Shown one piece after another: positions 62,493 through 64,000 of a DNA stretch of 64,000 bases. The translations under genes and the position numbers were made by a program. The DNA is taken from NCBI RefSeq assembly GCF_963677075.1, contig NZ_OY781873.1:1550001-1614000 (forward strand), given 5' to 3'. The DNA comes from an uncultured Sphaerochaeta sp. (lineage in GTDB: Bacteria; Spirochaetota; Spirochaetia; Sphaerochaetales; Sphaerochaetaceae). The notes under the pieces were generated by a model. The model was given only the letters and a program-made list of their open reading frames with translations, was not told where the DNA came from and did not search any database. Position 1 is the stretch's first letter, and every line of letters begins with the position of its first letter.

Positions 62493-62521
62493 ATAATATG
62501 TAAGATGTAAGAAGATGTCAA
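62493..62521 (-). promoter_or_regulatory. Strong promoter of the small secreted protein
   Basis: TTGACA (62516-62521), 17 bp, TATTAT (62493-62498): perfect -35 box, ideal spacing and a 5/6 -10 box. Confidence 0.8.
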
Positions 62522-62782
62522 TAGAGAAAATAAAATAAATTGTTATAATAGAAGAAATTAGATATTGTCATATGTTAGAAGAAGTAACCTATAACATATA
62601 CCAATAACATCTCACATTACACAAGTTATATGAGAAATTTTGTGAGAAGTGTTCACTTATGACATGGTAAAAACGTTGAATCTGAAGGGGAATGACTAAT
62701 AATGAAGAAATATTACTTGTGGCACACCCCATGATATGACAAAAGACATGTACAAAGGTACCTGTCACTTCTGACAAGAGGT
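62522..62782. other. AT-rich intergenic stretch without a recognisable gene
   Basis: About 260 bp with no supported gene, RNA or clear repeat; it separates two leftward genes. Confidence 0.5.
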
Positions 62783-62814
62783 GCGTGGAAGAAGTTTTGT
62801 ATCTTCTCCCACAC
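62783..62814 (-). terminator. Hairpin directly after the AraC-type gene
   Basis: Minus-strand stem GTGTGGGAGAAG/CTTCTTCCACGC (12 bp with two G-T pairs, 8-nt loop) begins one base after the stop codon; the T-run is weak. Confidence 0.6.
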
Positions 62815-63606
62815 TTACAAGCCGAGAAGTTGTAAATGGGTCTTTCGGTAGGAAGAGGGACTGCTCCCTGTGGATTGCTTGAATCGTTTGGAGAAATGGA
62901 ACTCAGAACAAAACTGCAGTTTCTCTGAAATTTCCTTGATGGATTGGGTTGTGCTGGTAAGCAGTGCACGTGCCACTTCAAGCTGCAGGTTTGAGTAATA
63001 CCGCATCGGGGTGGTGTTCATGCGTTTCTTGAACAGACGGACAAAATATGAAGGATCGAGTTGTACATGGTCTGCGATCATCTGCAGATTCAGATTGTCA
63101 AAGATATGTCGTTGCATATAACGAATGGCTTTCTCAAGGTGAACATTCTCCCCTTGATTCTCTTCCAGCTTTGTACCGGCAGCAAGGTTGTACAAGAGTC
63201 CAAGCATCTGGTAGCAGGCACTGATGCGTAATTCCTTCAATTGGCTGAGGCCCTTGTCTCTGACTTCTTCAAAGAAGAAACGCCAGTTTGTTCCCAGCCG
63301 AATAGGGTTCATTGTTTCCAGCTTGTTCACCAAACCCTGTTCTTCAGGACAGCTGATCAGGGTAGCATAATAGGTGAGACCAGCATGACGGTCAGCCTCA
63401 ATAGCATGCACGGTTCCACCAGTGGTTACAAACAATGAGCCTGGTGAGATGGTGTATCGGCTTTGGGCATTGCTGAAGGTACCACTTCCACTGACGAAGT
63501 AGTGGACTTCGAATTGCCCAGGCTCGTGATTATGCACTCGCTGATGCCACAGGAGTTCCTGTTCCTCATGCATTTGGAATACAAAGACCGCATCTAATAG
63601 CTCCAT
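62815..63606 (-). CDS. AraC-family transcription regulator with cupin-like sensor
   Basis: A 263-residue regulator: N-terminal cupin-like sugar-sensing part (WHQRVHNHEPGQFEVHYFVS; YTISPGSLFVTTGG) and C-terminal AraC double helix-turn-helix (LQMIADHVQLDPSYFVRLFK; IKEISEKLQFCSEFHFSKRF). It diverges from the xylulokinase gene with an 86-bp gap, so that gene is its probable target. The ATG at 63606 lies 6 nt after TATTAT with no ribosome-binding site. Confidence 0.9.
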   Translation of the reverse strand: MELLDAVFVFQMHEEQELLWHQRVHNHEPGQFEVHYFVSGSGTFSNAQSRYTISPGSLFVTTGGTVHAIEADRHAGLTYYATLISCPEEQGLVNKLETMNPIRLGTNWRFFFEEVRDKGLSQLKELRISACYQMLGLLYNLAAGTKLEENQGENVHLEKAIRYMQRHIFDNLNLQMIADHVQLDPSYFVRLFKKRMNTTPMRYYSNLQLEVARALLTSTTQSIKEISEKLQFCSEFHFSKRFKQSTGSSPSSYRKTHLQLLGL

Positions 63607-63612
63607 AAGTCA

Positions 63613-63642
63613 ATAATACATATGTTTTCACAATCTTGTCTA
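63613..63642 (-). promoter_or_regulatory. Promoter of the AraC-type gene, predicting a leaderless mRNA
   Basis: TAGACA (63637-63642), 18 bp, TATTAT (63613-63618), 6 nt before the ATG. Confidence 0.6.
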
Positions 63643-63692
63643 TGGTAATCGTGTCTTTGATGGGTAATGCTATAGCAAAGGAGAGGATTTGT

Positions 63693-64000
63693 ATGCAAGT
63701 TGTTATAGGAATTGATACTGGCACCCAGAGCACCAAGGTACTCTGTTATGATGCCGAGACAAAGCAAGTCCTGTTGACCGTCAGTGCCTCCCACGAGATG
63801 GAGAGTCACGATGATGGGACACGTGAGCAAGAAGCTGTATGGTATCTGGATGCAATCAGATCCTGCTTTGCCCAGATAGATCCGAAGATAAAGGAGCAGG
63901 TTGTCGCAATCGGCGTCTCTGCACAGCAACATGGGTTTGTTCCCGCTGGAAAGGATGGAGAGGTGCTGGCTCCAGTCAAGCTCTGGTGTGATACCTCAAC
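63693..64000 (+). CDS. FGGY-family carbohydrate kinase, xylulokinase-like, 3' end outside window
   Basis: The 102 visible codons begin MQVVIGIDTGTQSTKVLCYD, the phosphate-binding loop of FGGY kinases, followed by EQEAVWYLDAI and VAIGVSAQQHGFVPAGKDGE, which is characteristic of xylulokinase (XylB). It would phosphorylate D-xylulose for the pentose phosphate pathway. AAGGAGAGG precedes the ATG. The divergent AraC-type regulator is its likely controller. Confidence 0.88.
   Translation, partial: MQVVIGIDTGTQSTKVLCYDAETKQVLLTVSASHEMESHDDGTREQEAVWYLDAIRSCFAQIDPKIKEQVVAIGVSAQQHGFVPAGKDGEVLAPVKLWCDTS

Noticed and set aside
62589..62981. 130-codon minus-strand frame overlapping the end of the AraC-type gene
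   Set aside because: Overlaps real coding sequence in another frame and has no family features.

Overview
The window reads as ordinary chromosome of a free-living, anaerobic, sugar-fermenting spirochaete, most like Sphaerochaeta. This is an inference from the mix of genes: YesM/YesN-type sensing, many sugar and uronide genes, spirochaete-type outer-membrane barrels, an NhaC-like antiporter and moderate base composition. No rRNA is present, so the genus is not proven. Promoters are clearly of the TTGACA/TATAAT type.

Layout. 1-12.9 kb: a carbohydrate locus. A shared sugar-ABC ATPase (cut by the window edge) and an operon of histidine kinase, AraC-type response regulator, heparinase II/III-like protein and TfoX-like protein run left. 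Divergent from them run a binding protein, two permeases, a GH88 unsaturated glucuronidase and a second heparinase II/III-like protein. Together they look like a sense, import and degrade unit for uronic-acid-containing polysaccharide fragments. 12.9-17.0 kb: tRNA-Gly, then an AT-rich two-gene insert (a TcmP-like protein and a three-Cys-motif radical-SAM-like protein). The insert is bracketed by 87-bp imperfect direct repeats copied from the tail of the neighbouring encapsulin gene. The encapsulin and its encapsulated-ferritin cargo follow. 17.3-25 kb: a GntR/HutC regulator, long-chain acyl-CoA synthetase, lipoprotein, outer-membrane barrel and Na+/H+ antiporter.

25-36 kb: housekeeping and salvage (manA, cysteine-desulfidase-like protein, DEDDh exonuclease, PAP2 phosphatase, two identical tRNA-Asp genes, mnmA, nagB), an outer-membrane protein with a decayed relative beside it, a DUF362 ferredoxin-like protein and a complete insertion sequence. 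36-40 kb: glycerophosphodiesterase, TrmJ-like methylase, AI-2E transporter, an iron-sulfur-free MutY relative and a DMT exporter. 40-48.3 kb: a cobamide salvage and remodelling operon (cobT, cbiR, cobU, cobS, thrH-like, small membrane protein, SAM hydrolase, ECF S component, and an ATPase-ATPase-EcfT fusion). 48.4-64 kb: DksA-like protein, metallo-hydrolase, RNA-binding protein, coiled-coil protein, mltG, an SdpR/SdpI pair, ilvA, tRNA-Leu, a patatin-type autotransporter, TPR protein, queH, cardiolipin synthase, PfkB kinase, a small secreted protein, and an AraC regulator facing a xylulokinase cut by the right edge.

Points of most interest: the repeat-flanked TcmP/radical-SAM-like module; the encapsulin nanocompartment beside it; a cobamide operon with cbiR and a fused ECF module; and a recurring promoter layout. 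In about eight genes the -10 box sits 5-7 nt before an ATG that has no ribosome-binding site, which predicts leaderless mRNAs.
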